21,588 nucleotides of DNA from a virus, in IMG/VR virus record IMGVR_UViG_3300023184_000581, positions 1 to 21,588 of that record; one strand, written 5' to 3'. Numbering within the stretch: the first letter of the stretch is position 1; the number at the start of each line of letters is the position of its first letter. Under the pieces are notes generated by a model that saw only the letters and a list, made by a program, of their open reading frames with translations, was not told where the DNA came from and made no database searches. A program made the translations under genes and the position numbers. This document shows, one piece after another, positions 18,965-21,588 of this stretch.

Positions 18965-20692
18965 TTATGCGTTTAATTTAATAATTACGATACCCGAACC
19001 ACCATTACTACCAGTACCTGGACTTTGACCACCGCCGCCGCCACCACCACCCAATCCAGCAGTTCCTGCTACTGAATTGCCTGAACCTGCATTGCCTCCC
19101 GCACCACCGCCACCAACTCCACCTTTACCTCCAGAACCACCAGCATTAGCAGCACCACCACCACCACCGCCAGCATATGCTGTGCTTGAACCAGTAATAC
19201 TATTATTCGCTCCATTTCCACCACGACCTGCTTGACCTGGAGCAGCATTTAGTCCTGTCTCATTAGAACCACCGCCTCCACCACCACCATCCCAACTATT
19301 ATTATCAGTACCACCTATTCCACCATCATAACCTTGTCTGGCAGCATTTATAAAACTAGAACCAGGATAAACACCTCTGCCCACTGATGCTGCACCTGGT
19401 GATTTGGAACCAGAACCACCACCTGAGCCACCAGGCAATCCAAAAGGACCCGCTGGTGCAGGACTACCTGTATCACCACCACCCCCACCACCAACTGCCC
19501 ATGCTGGTGTCAATAATGCACCAGATGCAGTATTAAATATTCCTGAATTAGAACCATTTGCACCACGTGTAGATGGTTGTCCAGGCGACCATCCGTTTCC
19601 ACCACCGCCTACTATAATAGCGTAACTTGAACCAGTAGATACTGCTAAATTTGTACCTGTTAAAAATCCACCGCCACCGCCACCGCCGCCAGAAAATCCT
19701 GCACCACCACCACCCCCACCTGCCACTATGAGGTAATCAATACTGCTGATACCTGGAGGACCTGTGAGTAAGCCAGAACCAGCGAATGTAAGTATTGTTC
19801 CTGGAGTTGCGTTGTCTAATCTCCATGAAATTAAAACTATCCCCGAACCACCATTCTTACCAACATCATTAGCAGGATAACCTGCTCCAAGAGCACCACC
19901 ACCTCCACTACCGCTATTATTCGCTGCGGCGGTATTATAATCTCCTGCTCTAAATAATGGATTACCACCACCACCATATCCACCAGTTGTGAATTGTGAA
20001 GCAGCAGCACCACCACCACCAGCGTATCCAATATTTGAACCCGAAAGTGTTGAAAAAATTCCTATACCGCCATTACCAGAACCATTTGGTCTTCCTGAAG
20101 CATCATCTGCAAGTCCTGGTTGACCAGCACCACCAGCACCCCCACCACCACCTGATCCTCTCTGTCCTGACCATGAATTACCACCGCCAAAACCTTGTCC
20201 TGGAGTTCCTGCTCCGCCAGTACCTGCGGAACCTGGACCACAACCGCCACCACCACCAGAACCGCCAGAATTGCCAGTACCCCCATTACCACCAGCACCA
20301 TAACCACCACCTATCGCAGTCAGTGCAGGAAAAGGTGCAGGTGCCGTTAAAGATGAATTACCGCCATTAGTTCCTGTTGGATTACCTCCTGGTCCTCCCG
20401 CACCAACTGCTACTGTAACTGTTTGACCCGGTGTTACTGATAAACTTGTTCCTGTTAAAACTCCACCTGCACCACCACCACCACCCGAACCAGTTCCAGG
20501 AGTTGAACTTGCACCTCCACCACCTCCACCCGCAACGACAACATAATCAATTGCTGTGACACCAGTAGGAACAGTCCACGTAGATGAGAAATTAAAACCT
20601 TGAGTTATTCTGGTAAGAACGCCTTGAGCAAGTGATCTCACCAAACCGTAAGATTTTATAGAACTAGAGAAAGATGCAAAGATAGGTGGCAT
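18965..20692 (-). CDS. Glycine-rich tail fibre/adhesin protein
   Basis: This 575-residue protein has a distinct N-terminus (PPIFASFSSSIKSYGLVRSL) and two tandem glycine-rich modules. Each opens with a PTGV/GPPG-I-S/A-IDY-V/I-VAGGGGGG block, passes through long Gly/Ser/Ala stretches with LTGT and repeated GGGG, and closes with GGSGIVLISW or GGSGIVIIKLNA. Such modules form polyglycine-II-like or beta-sandwich adhesin tips in phage fibres, where length and loop changes alter receptor choice. The preceding gene ends in a similar module plus a LamG-like domain. The ATG is five bases after that gene's stop and has no ribosome site, so translation is probably coupled. The DNA is dominated by CCACCA-type triplets on the plus strand, a substrate for slippage. 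Adhesin function is inferred from composition. Confidence 0.78.
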   Translation of the reverse strand: MPPIFASFSSSIKSYGLVRSLAQGVLTRITQGFNFSSTWTVPTGVTAIDYVVVAGGGGGGASSTPGTGSGGGGGAGGVLTGTSLSVTPGQTVTVAVGAGGPGGNPTGTNGGNSSLTAPAPFPALTAIGGGYGAGGNGGTGNSGGSGGGGGCGPGSAGTGGAGTPGQGFGGGNSWSGQRGSGGGGGAGGAGQPGLADDASGRPNGSGNGGIGIFSTLSGSNIGYAGGGGAAASQFTTGGYGGGGNPLFRAGDYNTAAANNSGSGGGGALGAGYPANDVGKNGGSGIVLISWRLDNATPGTILTFAGSGLLTGPPGISSIDYLIVAGGGGGGAGFSGGGGGGGGFLTGTNLAVSTGSSYAIIVGGGGNGWSPGQPSTRGANGSNSGIFNTASGALLTPAWAVGGGGGGDTGSPAPAGPFGLPGGSGGGSGSKSPGAASVGRGVYPGSSFINAARQGYDGGIGGTDNNSWDGGGGGGGSNETGLNAAPGQAGRGGNGANNSITGSSTAYAGGGGGGAANAGGSGGKGGVGGGGAGGNAGSGNSVAGTAGLGGGGGGGGQSPGTGSNGGSGIVIIKLNA

Positions 20693-20697
20693 AATAG

Positions 20698-21588
20698 TTA
20701 GAAAGGAGCGAATTTAGAAATGATAGGACCTTGATCGCCAGCACCAGTTCTGATGTATGGATGTCTATTGTTACCACTGTTATCTACGAGTGTTGCACTC
20801 TGTAGTCCAAGGAATAAAGTTGTTGCAGCATTAGTCACTACACCTAATGGTGAAGTTGGTACAGTTAAATCTGAACCTGGTGTATATACAACACTATTTG
20901 TTATACGAAGATTAGAAATATATCCATTATAACGACCTGAACCATTTACAAAATTTCCAACAACCCAATTTGTTTGTGCGTTACCATTAACAGCACCTTG
21001 ACTGCCTGCTTGTGCGCCGTTTATCCAATAATATTGTGTTCCACTACTTCTTGAAATAACTATGTGGTTCCAAGAACCTGGTTTATAACGAAGAGATGCT
21101 AAACCACCACCGCCACAGTTAAAACATGCAGCATCAATTCCTAATGGTGCGGTACCATCGGTATTACTCCTGGCATAAAGATACCAAGTATTATTTCCCG
21201 AATCTGGTCCCATAAGACAACCACCACCAGTATCATTACCAGTGGCAACAGGAAATATAAATGCTTCCCATGTGAAGTTTGCGTTTGGAAAAGTTGAACC
21301 TACAGGTGCATATAACCAAGTGGAATTATCCGCCGTAGTATCGGCACCAAAAAATTGCACTGAATAACTACTGCCTGTTACTGTTCCATAATTATTACCT
21401 GCGGGTAATGCTACATTTGCGCCTGTTCGTTGATACTTGAGAATGACAATTCCCGATCCACCTTGACCGCCCATAGAACCAGGAGCGGAACCACCGCCGC
21501 CGCCGCCAGTGTTCGGTGCGCCGTAACTTGCTGGTGCTGATTGTTTACCTGCTGCGCCACCTCCAGGTGAACCCACTGGACCTCCCGC
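20698..21588 (-). CDS. Glycine-rich tail fibre protein with C-terminal LamG-like domain (partial, 5' end beyond window)
   Basis: The frame is open through the right edge, so the N-terminus is missing; visible codons give about 296 residues. The first part is the end of a glycine-rich module (GGQGGSGIVILKYQ), like those in the next gene. After it comes a concanavalin/LamG-like domain of roughly 200 residues: FTWEAFIFPV, NTWYLYARS, RYKPGSWNHIVISR, YYWINGAQAG, YNGYISNLRITNSVVYT. Such domains bind glycans or proteins and occur in phage fibres and other surface adhesins. The C-terminus reads LVDNSGNNRH to ISKFAPF. The gene lies five bases before the second glycine-rich gene and is transcribed first, suggesting that both form one host-recognition unit. 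Confidence 0.78.
   Translation of the reverse strand, partial: AGGPVGSPGGGAAGKQSAPASYGAPNTGGGGGGSAPGSMGGQGGSGIVILKYQRTGANVALPAGNNYGTVTGSSYSVQFFGADTTADNSTWLYAPVGSTFPNANFTWEAFIFPVATGNDTGGGCLMGPDSGNNTWYLYARSNTDGTAPLGIDAACFNCGGGGLASLRYKPGSWNHIVISRSSGTQYYWINGAQAGSQGAVNGNAQTNWVVGNFVNGSGRYNGYISNLRITNSVVYTPGSDLTVPTSPLGVVTNAATTLFLGLQSATLVDNSGNNRHPYIRTGAGDQGPIISKFAPF

Noticed and set aside
19404-20370. Pro-rich and His-rich plus-strand frames
   Set aside because: They are shadows of the glycine codons of the adhesin gene (GGN read backwards gives Pro, His and Gln codons).
18990-20600. CCACCA-type repeats as a CRISPR-like or satellite array
   Set aside because: There are no regularly spaced repeats with unique spacers; the triplets simply encode glycine runs on the minus strand.

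Overview
The window is a stretch of a T4-like (myovirus) phage genome of low to moderate G+C. It is closer in style to the T4-like phages of aquatic bacteria (cyanophage, pelagiphage and similar groups) than to coliphage T4 itself. The evidence is a set of recognisable T4 core genes: head-completion gp4, baseplate gp53, a gp48-like tube cap, a gp54-like tube initiator, gp26/gp51, ssDNA-binding gp32, helicase loader gp59 and late co-activator gp33. The host cannot be read from this window. The only hint is a two-piece (permuted) tmRNA, an architecture known from alphaproteobacteria, some betaproteobacteria and cyanobacteria.

Layout. At the left edge a minus-strand gp48-like gene is cut by the window. 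Diverging from it, a plus-strand structural operon runs from 821 to 9089: gp4, gp53, gp54-like, gp26, a gp51-like reading frame with no obvious start, and three tandem paralogous membrane-segment proteins. The second of these carries a GH24 (T4-lysozyme type) domain and the third an M15 (VanY-like) peptidase domain. The operon meets the rest of the map head-on at a terminator near 9095-9116. From 18898 down to 9137 everything is on the minus strand. In transcription order these are: a winged-helix protein under a good sigma70-type promoter, a membrane protein/lipoprotein pair, conserved hypotheticals, a RecB-like nuclease, a probable internal head protein behind a T4-type late promoter, two hypotheticals, a small membrane ORF, a circularly permuted tmRNA with its terminator, several small conserved hypotheticals, an exported SleB-like cell-wall hydrolase, and the replication/late-transcription block gp33 - gp59 - deoxyribonucleotidase - gp32. 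At the right edge are two minus-strand glycine-rich adhesin or tail-fibre genes, one with a LamG-like domain.

How it fits together. The plus operon builds and arms the baseplate and tail tip, with two peptidoglycan-cutting domains on a shared scaffold. The minus block supplies replication, late transcription, lysis and probably a head-packaged protein. The most interesting items are the phage-borne permuted tmRNA with its own tag (ANDAFYGEDRLAA), a likely programmed -1 frameshift joining gp26 to gp51, the three-paralog scaffold with interchangeable cargo, and a capsid-targeting-like N-terminus on the His-rich protein at 15694-16263.
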